A stretch of 64,000 nucleotides of DNA, from contig NZ_JAOWIF010000028.1 in assembly GCF_030332225.1 (NCBI RefSeq), positions 992,001 to 1,056,000 of the forward strand, read 5' to 3'. Positions within the stretch are counted from its first letter, which is position 1; every line of letters begins with the position of its first letter. Shown here in pieces: positions 1 through 8,010 of this stretch. The stretch comes from Citrobacter sp. Cu233. Its GTDB lineage: Bacteria > Pseudomonadota > Gammaproteobacteria > Enterobacterales > Enterobacteriaceae. A program made the position numbers and the translations under genes. The notes below the pieces were generated by a model. That model was not told where the DNA came from and ran no database searches. It saw only the letters and a list, made by a program, of their open reading frames with translations.

Positions 1-473
1 CTGTCCGTATCCTCACCAAAATAACCATTCCCCAACAGGATTGCACAGTCATACGGTTCGCGACTGAATGCGACGGAATCGGTGTCCATCCACACGCTGG
101 AGATTTCAATCACCGGCGTTGGATGGGCTTCCCGGAAATGCCGCAGCACATCCAGTAGCCAGCGCATGGTCAACGTTGAGGGTGCTTTCAACCGCAGCTC
201 ATGACTGCTGCTACGAAAAGCATGGCAGGCATGTTCTAAACTCTGAAACCCGGCTGTCAGCTGTTGCGCTAACCCCTGTCCTGAAGGCGTTATCTCAATA
301 CGGGGGCCGCTACGAACAAACAGTTCGCAGCCAAACCAGGCTTCCAGTGTGCGAATATGACGGCTTACCGCACCAGGCGTGACGTTCAATTGAATAGCCG
401 CTTTACTAAAGGACCCCAGACGGGCAGCAGCTTCAAAAGCTCTCAGGGCATACAACGGGGGTAGCGTCATCAT
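1..473 (-). CDS. LysR-family transcriptional regulator, N-terminal part (cut by window edge)
   Basis: The minus-strand frame is open from an ATG ATG pair at 473-468 to the first base of the window, about 157 codons without a stop. The N-terminus (LPPLYALRAFEAAARLGSFS, then AAIQLNVTPGAVSRHIRTLE) is the classic LysR winged helix-turn-helix, closest in style to GcvA/DsdC-type regulators. The start of the effector domain follows (KAPSTLTMRWLLDVLRHF). It is divergent from the LysE-type exporter gene at 580, a common regulator-exporter pairing, so it probably controls that gene from the 106 bp between them. The C-terminal part of the effector domain lies outside the window. The effector is unknown. 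Confidence 0.9.
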   Translation of the reverse strand, partial: MMTLPPLYALRAFEAAARLGSFSKAAIQLNVTPGAVSRHIRTLEAWFGCELFVRSGPRIEITPSGQGLAQQLTAGFQSLEHACHAFRSSSHELRLKAPSTLTMRWLLDVLRHFREAHPTPVIEISSVWMDTDSVAFSREPYDCAILLGNGYFGEDTD

Positions 474-579
474 CGGTTTCTATGTTGAGTTTTACTCACA
501 GTAGAGCGCAGTTTTATTCGTTTTTCAATGTGGCCCGCAAGCGGAATACTGATGAAAAATAACGTCAGGATCATCAGAT

Positions 580-1197
580 ATGAATCTCACTTTACTGGCT
601 GTATACAGCCTCTCGGTGCTAACACTGTTACTAACGCCTGGCCCTGTTGTGGCGCTGATTACCGCGACAGCGGCACAATACGGCTATCGCCAGGCCTTTA
701 TGACCCTATGCGGAACTAACGGTGCTTCATTGCTACTGCTTACGCTTGCTGCGCTGATGCTGGCGGGGGTGGTATCACTCTCTCCTCTGTTGCTGTGTGT
801 GCTGGGTCTCGCCGGATCGCTGTATATCGGCTATAGCGCGTTTTGTAGCCTGTGGGCACGAAATCAAGCCGCCAGCGAAGACTCTCGCCAGCCGTCTCAT
901 GGGGGATTTATCAACGGTTTTCTGATTGGCGTGTCAAACCCGAAAGATATTCTGTTTTTCGTTTCATTCTTTCCACAATTCATCACCATTACACATAATT
1001 TCGCCGCCAGCATGCTGATACTCACGCTGGTATAGGTCATTTTTGACGTTGCCGTTTTGTCATTTTATATCGTGATTTTCAAACGCTGGATGCCCGCGCG
1101 GTTTGTCAGATACAACGTTTTTATCTCATCCCTGTTCCTGCTGGCGGTAGCGGTGTTTGGCATAATCTATAACACCAATGCAATACGGATGTTGTAG
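580..1197 (+). pseudogene. LysE/RhtB-family amino-acid exporter interrupted by an amber codon
   Basis: The frame from ATG 580 encodes a LysE/RhtB-type membrane protein (MNLTLLAVYSLSVLTLLLTPGP, then GYRQAFMTLCGTNGASLLLL). It hits TAG at 1033-1035 after codon 151 (ending MLILTLV). The same frame stays open afterwards (VIFDVAVLSFYIVIFKRW to IIYNTNAIRML) and ends with TAG at 1195-1197. The restored product would be about 205 residues, the usual family length, with the last membrane segments after the stop. A single base change, probably TGG to TAG, explains the lesion. As written, the product lacks its C-terminal segment and is probably inactive unless an amber suppressor is present. Substrate unknown; exporters of this family move amino acids out of the cytoplasm. 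Confidence 0.85.
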
Positions 1198-1266
1198 CCC
1201 GCGTAATCAGGTCATGATGACTGTACCGATGTCTGATGTAATTTATCGGTGTTAATATTCAGCACA

Positions 1267-1503
1267 TCAGAGAATATATACCATAATATTTCCCCGACTA
1301 TCTGCCGGAGCTCTGACCCAGGATAATGCGTCAACCGTGATAATCGCCATTTCATTTTCTAACCTTAGCAGGGGAGTCTTGTCATCAGGAACAGATGAAC
1401 TTTCGCATATTTCGATTACCCCTCGAAAAGCGATGAATACACTGTCAGGAACATCAGATAACTTTATCCATTCAGTCGTGATCGTTAACTTTCGCGTAAA
1501 CAT
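1267..1503 (-). CDS. Small hypothetical protein (78 aa)
   Basis: An intact 78-codon frame starts at ATG 1503, preceded on its strand by a purine-rich AGGGACCGGG stretch that can serve as a ribosome binding site. The protein (MFTRKLTITTEWIKLSDVPD, later ALSWVRAPADSRGNIMVYIL) has no signal peptide or membrane segment and looks like a small beta-rich domain. That style is seen in many phage-derived small proteins, but I do not recognise the family. It lies 95 bp downstream of the 1599-2231 gene on the same strand and may be co-transcribed. A plus-strand frame at 1337-1567 overlaps it; I favour this one because of its ribosome binding site and amino-acid make-up. Function unknown. Confidence 0.45.
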   Translation of the reverse strand: MFTRKLTITTEWIKLSDVPDSVFIAFRGVIEICESSSVPDDKTPLLRLENEMAIITVDALSWVRAPADSRGNIMVYIL

Positions 1504-1598
1504 CCCGGTCCCTATTTCGCGATTTATATCTCATGATGTAAAGTCTGTTTACAGCAACATATTATGACTGGTAAATTTTCTTTATGTATCGCCAGTAT

Positions 1599-2231
1599 TT
1601 ATCGCTCATCTAAATTAAAATAAAAGTAGTAAAATTCATTTGAAGCATGCTTCACAATCTCAACCGGAAGACTATTTTTGATGAACAGCGACTTTGCAAA
1701 TTCAACATCACCATAAACCCGAAGACAGAAAGGCTTTAATATCTCGCCCTGAGTGCCAAAGCACTCCTGAAGTCGGGTGTCATCCATAAAAATAAAATTG
1801 CCTTTGCGAACCTTAACATTTTCACTCAAATCACGCCATTTCCCTGGTGTAAGAAGAAAACTCGCCCAGCCATTATTCCTCAGCCTTTCAATAACATGAG
1901 TAAATTTAAAATAGTAGCTCTGCATTGTGACATCACCACTTGATGTAGCATATAAATACTCTATCTTAAATTTAAGTTGAGCATTTATACTTTTCCTTTT
2001 CCCCTCTTCAATTAACCACTGAAGTTCGTTGGCGATAGTTTTTGAAAATATCTTCCTTTTTTTCGCAATCACCAGCCAGTTCATAATGAACAGATGCTCT
2101 GATATTTTAGAGCAAACCTTCTGGTCCTGTATTGCGATACCCACGGCAACTAATGCACTCCAGGTAAACGTTTCAAGTTCATCCTGATAATTGTGCCTCG
2201 ATGCGCTGACCTTTCCTAAATCACTGACCAC
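1599..2231 (-). CDS. DUF2913-like protein of unknown function (210 aa)
   Basis: The frame begins with GTG at 2231, directly after an in-frame TAA, with only a weak GGTGGG upstream, so the start is uncertain. The N-terminal part (FTWSALVAVGIAIQDQK, then EHLFIMNWLVIAKKRKIFSK, IANELQWLIEEGKRKS) fits the pattern I associate with enterobacterial DUF2913 proteins: a W-x-ALVA segment, an NWL helix, and a WLIEEG motif. No signal peptide or transmembrane segment is seen, so it should be cytoplasmic. A broken gene with the same W-x-ALVA segment lies at 36061-36183. The gene is visibly AT-rich compared with the dcuC-like gene beside it. The role of the family is unknown to me. Confidence 0.55.
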   Translation of the reverse strand: MVSDLGKVSASRHNYQDELETFTWSALVAVGIAIQDQKVCSKISEHLFIMNWLVIAKKRKIFSKTIANELQWLIEEGKRKSINAQLKFKIEYLYATSSGDVTMQSYYFKFTHVIERLRNNGWASFLLTPGKWRDLSENVKVRKGNFIFMDDTRLQECFGTQGEILKPFCLRVYGDVEFAKSLFIKNSLPVEIVKHASNEFYYFYFNLDER

Positions 2232-2492
2232 TTAAAACCCACCCAGATAAATCGTTATCACATTTGGACCTGGCATTACTTCATTTAAAAAGCTACTACA
2301 ATTAAAACCAGCATCATATGATCCAGATTAATTAATTCACACGTATGAAAAACACCAGATTAACATATTACCTTCCCTAACCATTCATCTATATAAGACA
2401 CCGTGACCGAACAATAAGAATAATGCGATAAAGATGAAAACAAATAATAACTCATGACAACCAGTTTTATTTGAGGTTATAAAAACATTATC

Positions 2493-2523
2493 AAGCAAAC
2501 CTCCGCGACCCGGAGGTTTGCTT
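2493..2523 (-). terminator. Intrinsic terminator of the pepT-like/dcuC-like operon
   Basis: Perfect 12-bp arms AAGCAAACCTCC / GGAGGTTTGCTT enclose a 7-nt loop, 14 bp past the stop of the dcuC-like gene on the minus strand. A T-rich stretch follows on that strand after about seven bases. Confidence 0.8.
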
Positions 2524-2536
2524 GCAGCCGTTACGG

Positions 2537-3898
2537 CTAATAGAAAATACCGATAATCAAAGTATGGGTGACAAAGCCCACAATAAGCGGCACGGCAGTA
2601 CGTTTAACCACATCGAAAGGTGTAATTTTCGCCCCACTTGAAACCGCAATAACAACACCGGATACCGGCGAAATAGCCCGCCCCATATGTGATGCCTGCT
2701 GCATAGGTAGGATCATGGCTACTGCGTTAGCGCCCATGCTCGCGGCAATTTGTGGGATTAACTCAACAAATGCCAGGAATGGCGCATTCCCCGAGCCCAT
2801 AATAATTGCTGCCGCAAGCGTCACCAGTGCAAAGACGACGGCCATCGCAAAGGGGGGTAATCCGACATGTTCTGCCATCAAAATTAACTGATCAATGGCA
2901 CCAATGACTTTGATGCCATGCGCGAAAACCCCGGCAGCGACCAGCAGGCCCACAACACCGGTAAACGCCGCGCCCATTCCTTTCAGAAAATGGCTGAACC
3001 CTTCACACACCGACTTTAAATCACGCGCTCGTATCCATTCAATCAGCATACAAATAGCCATCGCGATAAGCACGATGGTGATTATGTTCAGATTAATTCC
3101 ACTGACAAACATCGCGGATGATCCTACCGCCATCAGTATTGGCAACATGGGAAGCACAGCATAAAAAGCCGGCGCCTTTCCTGAATCGACAATCTCAGCG
3201 CTCCCGATTTCCCGAGGTAACGTCCCCGCTTTGCGATCGCAATGACGTTGCCAGAAAAAGTGGCAAACGCCGACAACCAGTACGGTTGCAAGTGCTGCTG
3301 GCCCCTGGTGGTAAACAACGTATTCCACTACATCCATATTGACGGCTTTCGCTCCCCTGATGGCATCAATCGCTGTTGGGGTATATGCCACCCCCAACGA
3401 GGTGGCGATGACCCCGGCGGCCGAAGCCGCAGAGAGCCCCAGGCCCAGCATAATCGGGAACATTGTTCCCATCAGTAACACGGCAAGCCCGGTTGCTGAA
3501 GGGATGGCCAGTTGCAGGAGACTGGCAAGCAGATAGGAAAAAAACAGCAGAATATAAGGAGATCGTAGTGCCCGTAACGGTTTCGTCACCACGCGCACCA
3601 CAGCTTCATTTGCCCCGATATGATCCATGTAATGAGCAAATCCCATCAACGCCATGATCATCAGACCGAGATCGGCTGCACGTGTGCTGAACAGATCGCG
3701 CATGACTTCAAATGGATCGAGAAAAGCAATCCCGGTACTGGCAACCCCCTTCGGCAATACGGAGCCCCATCCGGTTAATCCGGTACAAATCATCAGCACC
3801 AGACCCGCGATAAATAACACAGGTTCGGCCCGGTACCCCTTCAGGATCAGACGAGCGACCACAACGATAACCAGAAGGGCAACTAAAACCTGAATCAT
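2537..3898 (-). CDS. DcuC-family C4-dicarboxylate transporter-like membrane protein
   Basis: This 453-residue, very hydrophobic protein has about 12 predicted membrane segments (MIQVLVALLVIVVVARLILK, SYLLASLLQLAIPSATGLAV, IIMGSGNAPFLAFVELIPQI, MGRAISPVSGVVIAVSSGAK). It matches the DcuC family of inner-membrane carriers in length and layout. Known members exchange or export C4-dicarboxylates such as succinate, mainly in anaerobic growth; the substrate of this copy cannot be read from sequence. Its ATG overlaps the stop of the upstream peptidase gene (ATGA, 3895-3898), so the two are translationally coupled. This suggests it carries a product or substrate of the peptidase, perhaps an amino acid or small peptide rather than succinate. 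It ends at a strong terminator (2493-2523). Confidence 0.85.
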   Translation of the reverse strand: MIQVLVALLVIVVVARLILKGYRAEPVLFIAGLVLMICTGLTGWGSVLPKGVASTGIAFLDPFEVMRDLFSTRAADLGLMIMALMGFAHYMDHIGANEAVVRVVTKPLRALRSPYILLFFSYLLASLLQLAIPSATGLAVLLMGTMFPIMLGLGLSAASAAGVIATSLGVAYTPTAIDAIRGAKAVNMDVVEYVVYHQGPAALATVLVVGVCHFFWQRHCDRKAGTLPREIGSAEIVDSGKAPAFYAVLPMLPILMAVGSSAMFVSGINLNIITIVLIAMAICMLIEWIRARDLKSVCEGFSHFLKGMGAAFTGVVGLLVAAGVFAHGIKVIGAIDQLILMAEHVGLPPFAMAVVFALVTLAAAIIMGSGNAPFLAFVELIPQIAASMGANAVAMILPMQQASHMGRAISPVSGVVIAVSSGAKITPFDVVKRTAVPLIVGFVTHTLIIGIFY

Positions 3899-5151
3899 GA
3901 CTGAGTTCTCCCCTCAGCGAACTCAGCGTAGGTTTCTTCAATTACTGCGACCACAACATCACTGGCTGCCCGTAGCGATCGCACCGGCAAGTATTCATAA
4001 ATTGAATGGAAATTATGCGCACCGGTAAAAATATTCGGGCACGGTAACCCTTTCTGCGACAAAACCGCGCCATCATACCCCCCACGCATGGCGACAGGTT
4101 GCGGAGTGATTCCGCATTTCTGATAAGCACGCATAGCAATATCGATAGGATAATGCGCATTGCCCTGTAGGCTATTAAACACATTCGCATAGCGGTCGGT
4201 TAAATGGCAGACCACGCTATTTTCGCCCCATAGTGCACAGGCACTCACTGCAAGCTGGCGAATAAATGCCATACGGGACTTATAACCTTCTTCACTAAAG
4301 TCGCGAATATCCAGTTTCAGTACGGTACGGGCACTGTTACCCTGCAGCTGTTTTACCCAGTAATATCCTTCACGACCTTCCGTATATTCAGGTGCTTCTC
4401 CGCCCGGCAGCATCGCAATAAACTTATGCGCCATCAGCAGAGAATTCTTCAGCTTACCTTTAGCTGACATTGGGTGCGCAGATTGACCGGTGAAGATAAT
4501 TTCCGCATCGCCTGCATTCCAGTTTTCATAGACAAACTCACCTATGCCGCAGCAATCCAGGGTATAGCCAAAATCAGCGCCAAACGCGGCAACATCAAAG
4601 GCTTTGGCACCACGTAGCCCCTGCTCTTCATCAGGAACAAAACCGACCTTCACCGGTCCATGTTTAATCTCCGGGTGTGCAACCAGATACTGTATGGCAT
4701 TCATGATGGCAGCGATGGCAGCTTTATCATCAGCACCTAACAGGCTGGTTCCATCCGTCACGAGCAGGTCATCACCGATATAATTTTTCAGTTCCGGAAA
4801 TTCACTTTCGCGCAGATAGATATTTTGTTCTTTGTTCAGGCATAAATCTCCACCGCGATAGTGAAGGCGTTGCGCGTGCGTATCTGCAGTCTGTTCTGCA
4901 CTGGTATCCAGATGTCCAAAAAAGGAAACGACAGGAATATTATCGTCAGTATTTCCAGGTAATGTTGCCGTTACAATCGCCGTATCCCTGACTTCAATGT
5001 TTTGCATCCCTAATGCTTCAAGCTCTGCTGCGAGCAGTTTTGCCAGCACCATCTGGCCAGGGGAAGACGGCATGATGCCATTTGCGCCATTTTCCCGTGA
5101 GGTTGTGGTATTGATTTTGGTGTAGTTAATAAAGCGTTCAACAATATCCAT
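3895..5151 (-). CDS. PepT-like tripeptide aminopeptidase (M20 metallopeptidase)
   Basis: The 418-residue protein is collinear with E. coli peptidase T (408 aa), a cytoplasmic dinuclear zinc exopeptidase that removes the N-terminal residue of tripeptides. Visible zinc-site motifs are FFGHLDTS (His80), LLGADDKAA (Asp141), VPDEEQG (catalytic Glu175, ligand Glu176), YTLDCCG (Asp199) and GAHNFHSIYEYLP near residue 385. It is clearly diverged from E. coli PepT, so it is likely a paralogue with its own substrate rather than the housekeeping copy. It is the first gene of a two-gene operon with the DcuC-like transporter. AGGA lies about 10 bases before the ATG. The operon may scavenge short peptides or peptide-like amides. 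Confidence 0.88.
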   Translation of the reverse strand: MDIVERFINYTKINTTTSRENGANGIMPSSPGQMVLAKLLAAELEALGMQNIEVRDTAIVTATLPGNTDDNIPVVSFFGHLDTSAEQTADTHAQRLHYRGGDLCLNKEQNIYLRESEFPELKNYIGDDLLVTDGTSLLGADDKAAIAAIMNAIQYLVAHPEIKHGPVKVGFVPDEEQGLRGAKAFDVAAFGADFGYTLDCCGIGEFVYENWNAGDAEIIFTGQSAHPMSAKGKLKNSLLMAHKFIAMLPGGEAPEYTEGREGYYWVKQLQGNSARTVLKLDIRDFSEEGYKSRMAFIRQLAVSACALWGENSVVCHLTDRYANVFNSLQGNAHYPIDIAMRAYQKCGITPQPVAMRGGYDGAVLSQKGLPCPNIFTGAHNFHSIYEYLPVRSLRAASDVVVAVIEETYAEFAEGRTQS

Positions 5152-6468
5152 TGTGGGACATCCTTTAATGTTTCATTTATGGGGTACTGCGAGGAGATAC
5201 CTGCATGCAGCGCGAGTGGGATACATCTGAAGTGTCAAATAAAATCAGCGCTCATCCCAGACCACTGATCTTATGGGTGTTCTGACAACGATTTATATTA
5301 AGAAAGATACAAAACCGATCGTTATGTTTGTGATAAAAAACCGCCTTCTTGATGACCACATCCTATTCCATGCTTGTTTCTACGACTATTTTCCATGGTG
5401 TTAAGCTAATAGAAGTCATAACGGTTTTCGTCTACCCAAGAGATAATGGAAATCATTTAAATCACCATATCCTATAAAGGCATAAGGAAAACCATCGCTA
5501 TATTTTTTTAATGAACGAATACCATTACAGCTACGTGCAACCGTTTGCACTTCTCTAGAAATAGCCATTTAGTGCATTAAAATCCATGAGCCAGGTCACA
5601 TTTATCCCAACGACCAGAAAAACATATCACGCTGAAAAACAGACAATTATAAGCTCCACTATACTGTACCCTGGTAAATAGAGGGATAGTTGAACAATTC
5701 ACTACGGAATAGAAACACTGCGGTACTATTATAAAATCATGACATCCGGCATCATTAATTAAAGTCGCCACAATAGCACCTGGCACAGTGTTAAATTATT
5801 ATTAACAGGTGCTGCCCGATGAATTACAGGTAAAAAAAACCTCTACCCTGAGAAGAGATACAGAGCAGAGGAAATACGGGTGTTAAGGACAGATTTATAA
5901 TATTTAATGATAACAGAAGAGCCTTTTGCAGAAACAAGTATACACATTTTTCAGCATAGAGAAAATTCTTAAACAGAAATAACTTACAAAACATTATCCT
6001 ACGATAGCTATAATAAACACTGCTTATCATAAATAAAGCTATCAATCCTGACACGCTTAAATCAGACTAATATATTAGCGCGTGATATAAGAACAAAGAA
6101 TGCAGAATAACTCAAAATTATATTTTCAAAAGCCATTTAACTATAAAATATTTTAATGATTTAATATATTAATAACATTACAACAATTTAAAGTTATTCG
6201 CTGCGAAGGGATGTCATTCAGGCCATTTTCCTGTTGCAGGTCACACTTTTACTGGCGCAAGGTTCCCCTCCAACATTTCACTGTTATCATTCACCATGTA
6301 AATATCTTTCAACTCTACCCGAGGCTTTGATGCTGGAGAATGTCATCATCAGATAATCAGTTTGCCGACCTTATCAGGCCGGACTGGTTATCAATGCGCC
6401 GAAATAGAATGCGGACACCGCAGCGTGTTTGCACGTTCTGCACATGATGATTAAACAGGTTTCCCAGT
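5152..6468. other. Long AT-rich intergenic region
   Basis: About 1.3 kb without a convincing gene. The stretch from about 5450 to 6200 is strongly AT-rich with many short A/T runs, as expected of H-NS-bound or horizontally acquired DNA. Minus-strand frames at 5577-5786 and 5824-6054 have unnatural composition and no ribosome binding site, so I do not call them. The promoter of the pepT-like operon must lie in the left part. The 3' end, from about 6330, leads into yjhX. Confidence 0.5.
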
Positions 6469-6726
6469 ATGAATTTATCCCGTCAGGAACAACGTACCTT
6501 ACACGTTCTCGCCAAAGGTGGCCGAATTGCGCACGTCCGCGATAGCGCTGGCCGCGTCACATCCGTTGAATGTTATAGCCGCGAAGGATTGCTGCTCTGC
6601 GACTGCACGCTTGAGGTGTTTAAAAAGCTCAGAACCAAAAAATTGATCAAATCCGTCAATGGTCAGCCCTACCGCATCAACACCACCGGATTAAACAATG
6701 TTCGCGCCCAGTTAGATAATCGCTAA
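6469..6726 (+). CDS. yjhX: YjhX/TopAI toxin family protein (UPF0386)
   Basis: The 85-residue protein ([20 protein letters not shown], later [20 protein letters not shown]) matches E. coli YjhX in full length. YjhX is also called TopAI; in E. coli it binds and inhibits DNA topoisomerase I and is countered by YjhQ, a GNAT-like protein encoded beside it. No yjhQ is present here. The next gene, 10 bp downstream, is an internally deleted yjhP. With no recognisable antitoxin nearby, the copy may be inactive, weakly expressed, or countered from elsewhere. Its sequence shows no stop or frameshift. Cytoplasmic. Confidence 0.88.
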   Translation: MNLSRQEQRTLHVLAKGGRIAHVRDSAGRVTSVECYSREGLLLCDCTLEVFKKLRTKKLIKSVNGQPYRINTTGLNNVRAQLDNR

Positions 6727-6736
6727 GGAGAGAGTG

Positions 6737-6910
6737 ATGGATATTCCCCAAATTTTTACTATCAGCGAAAGCGCTCATCGCATTCATAATCCATTCACTG
6801 TGCAAAAATATGCCACATTAGGTCAGGCGCTACGTATGACACCAGGACGCCATGTCACCTTCACCCGGGAATATCTCGGCTGGGGGGTATTCGTACTCAT
6901 GCAACGGTAA
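6737..6910 (+). pseudogene. yjhP: yjhP remnant: methyltransferase with its catalytic domain deleted in frame (57 aa)
   Basis: The frame starts at ATG 6737 after a strong AAGGAGAGAG site. Its first 36 or so residues (MDIPQIFTISESAHRIHNPF, then TVQKYATLGQALRMTPG) match the N-terminus of YjhP-type class I SAM-dependent methyltransferases. Its last 20 (RHVTFTREYLGWGVFVLMQR) match their C-terminus. Everything between, including the glycine-rich SAM motif normally just after the MTPG position, is missing, about 190 residues judged from E. coli YjhP (about 248 aa, from memory). The junction keeps the frame, so a 57-residue product could be made, but it cannot be a methyltransferase. The yjhQ antitoxin gene that accompanies yjhP and yjhX in E. 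coli is also absent. Confidence 0.8.
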
Positions 6911-6916
6911 TTTTTT

Positions 6917-6953
6917 GCAGTCGGTATAGCCGGATGGGTTATACCGACCTGCA
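6917..6953. terminator. Hairpin between convergent genes (possible terminator)
   Basis: GCAG-TCGGTATA and TATACCGA-CCTGC form a stem around an 11-nt loop between the convergent yjhP remnant and the PfpI-like gene. There is no T-run on the exit side of either strand, so efficiency as an intrinsic terminator is uncertain. Confidence 0.5.
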
Positions 6954-6966
6954 AAGCCGGTATCCG

Positions 6967-7530
6967 TTACTTCATTAATACTTCAACAAATTTAGCCAAC
7001 CAGGCAGGATGGGCAGGCCACGCCGGCGCGGTAACCAGATTGCCGTCGACGTGCGCCTGGTCAATCCCGATATCGGCATAATGCCCACCGCTCAACCGAA
7101 CTTCTGGCGCACACGCGGGATACGCGCTGCAGGTCCGATTTTCTAACACCCCGGCTGCAGCCAGCAATTGCGGGCCATGACACACAGCGGCGATAGGTTT
7201 ACCCGCAGAGTTAAAGTCTTGTACCAGTTGAATGACATCCGGATTCAGACGCAAATACTCCGGAGCCCGCCCACCAGGAATCAACAAAGCGTCATAATCC
7301 GCCTCACGCGCATCAGAGAAATTCGCATTCAAGGTGAAGCGATGCCCTGGTTTCTCACTGTAGGTCTGCGCCCCATCAAAATCGTGAATGGCGGTTTGAA
7401 CATAGTCACCTTGTTTTTTATCCGGGCAGACGGCATCAACCCGGTGACCGAGCATTTGCAGAGCCTGGAAAGGCACCATCGTTTCATAATCTTCGACATA
7501 ATCCCCGACCAACATCAGAATCTTCTTCAT
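6967..7530 (-). CDS. DJ-1/PfpI-family protein (class I glutamine amidotransferase-like fold)
   Basis: The protein (about 187 aa) has the family's acidic motif GDYVEDYE near the N-terminus, an [11 protein letters not shown] strand-turn, and the nucleophile elbow [10 protein letters not shown] with the Cys-His pair at 119-120 counted from the upstream ATG at 7536. I prefer the second ATG (7530) because GGGGGA lies seven bases before it. Relatives include PfpI-type proteases and YhbO- and YajL-type proteins linked to protein or nucleotide repair of glyoxal damage; the exact activity here is unknown. Cytoplasmic, no signal peptide. It is transcribed alone toward the yjhX locus. Confidence 0.85.
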   Translation of the reverse strand: MKKILMLVGDYVEDYETMVPFQALQMLGHRVDAVCPDKKQGDYVQTAIHDFDGAQTYSEKPGHRFTLNANFSDAREADYDALLIPGGRAPEYLRLNPDVIQLVQDFNSAGKPIAAVCHGPQLLAAAGVLENRTCSAYPACAPEVRLSGGHYADIGIDQAHVDGNLVTAPAWPAHPAWLAKFVEVLMK

Positions 7531-7822
7531 GCACATCCCCCACTCACGGTTATTAATAATGAGAAATAACGGCCATCTTTACTATAGTTCACACGACTCA
7601 GGACATTAATAAATACCGCAGAACAATCGGCTGGATCACAGTCTACACAGAGTCCCGCCAGAAGGGTCTTCTGTGAGTCAAATAAAGCAAGCACATTTAA
7701 TAAATATAAATTATCTATAAATATATCGTTGAGAAATTCTAATATTGGCAAATTTTACGCGTCATATTGAATATCGCCAATTGCAACCTATAATCTCTGT
7801 GTTATATTCCACCTGAAATTCA

Positions 7823-7863
7823 GGAGGATTTTTTTATTTATTATTTAATAAATAAAAACCTCC
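7823..7863. repeat. Long AT-rich palindrome between divergent genes
   Basis: GGAGG and CCTCC cap a near-perfect inverted repeat whose inner arms are runs of T/A (TTTTTATTTATT / AATAAATAAAAA) around ATTT. Both neighbouring genes point away from it, so it is not an obvious terminator for either. It may be the remnant of a lost gene's bidirectional terminator or a regulatory cruciform. Confidence 0.6.
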
Positions 7864-7888
7864 ATGTTATTTATCTTCTATACACAAA

Positions 7889-7953
7889 ATCATTCAAGTT
7901 GCATTGAGGCGGTAAGTGAGCACAGCCCATGCAGGGCTGCCTGAAGGATAACG
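7889..7953. repeat. Degenerate interspersed element resembling ERIC-flank sequence
   Basis: The segment starting CATTCAAGTTGCATTGAGGC and running through AAGTGAGC to GCCTGAAGGATAACG resembles the outer parts of enterobacterial ERIC-type intergenic repeats, which flank a longer central palindrome. Only a short GCCCATGCAGGGC hairpin remains in the middle here. The call rests on remembered consensus and is tentative. The rest of 7531-8010 shows no gene. Confidence 0.4.
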
Positions 7954-8010
7954 TGTATATTATTATTTTATGCATCTGATATCAGGTGAATAAATACAGA
8001 GGTTATTCCC

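Noticed and set aside
5577..6054. Two minus-strand frames of 69 and 76 codons in the AT-rich gap
   Set aside because: No ribosome binding site, Cys/Phe/Tyr-rich random-looking composition and no resemblance to any protein.
7527..7751. Minus-strand 74-codon frame upstream of the PfpI-like gene
   Set aside because: It lies in the promoter region, overlaps the PfpI start and has no start signal.
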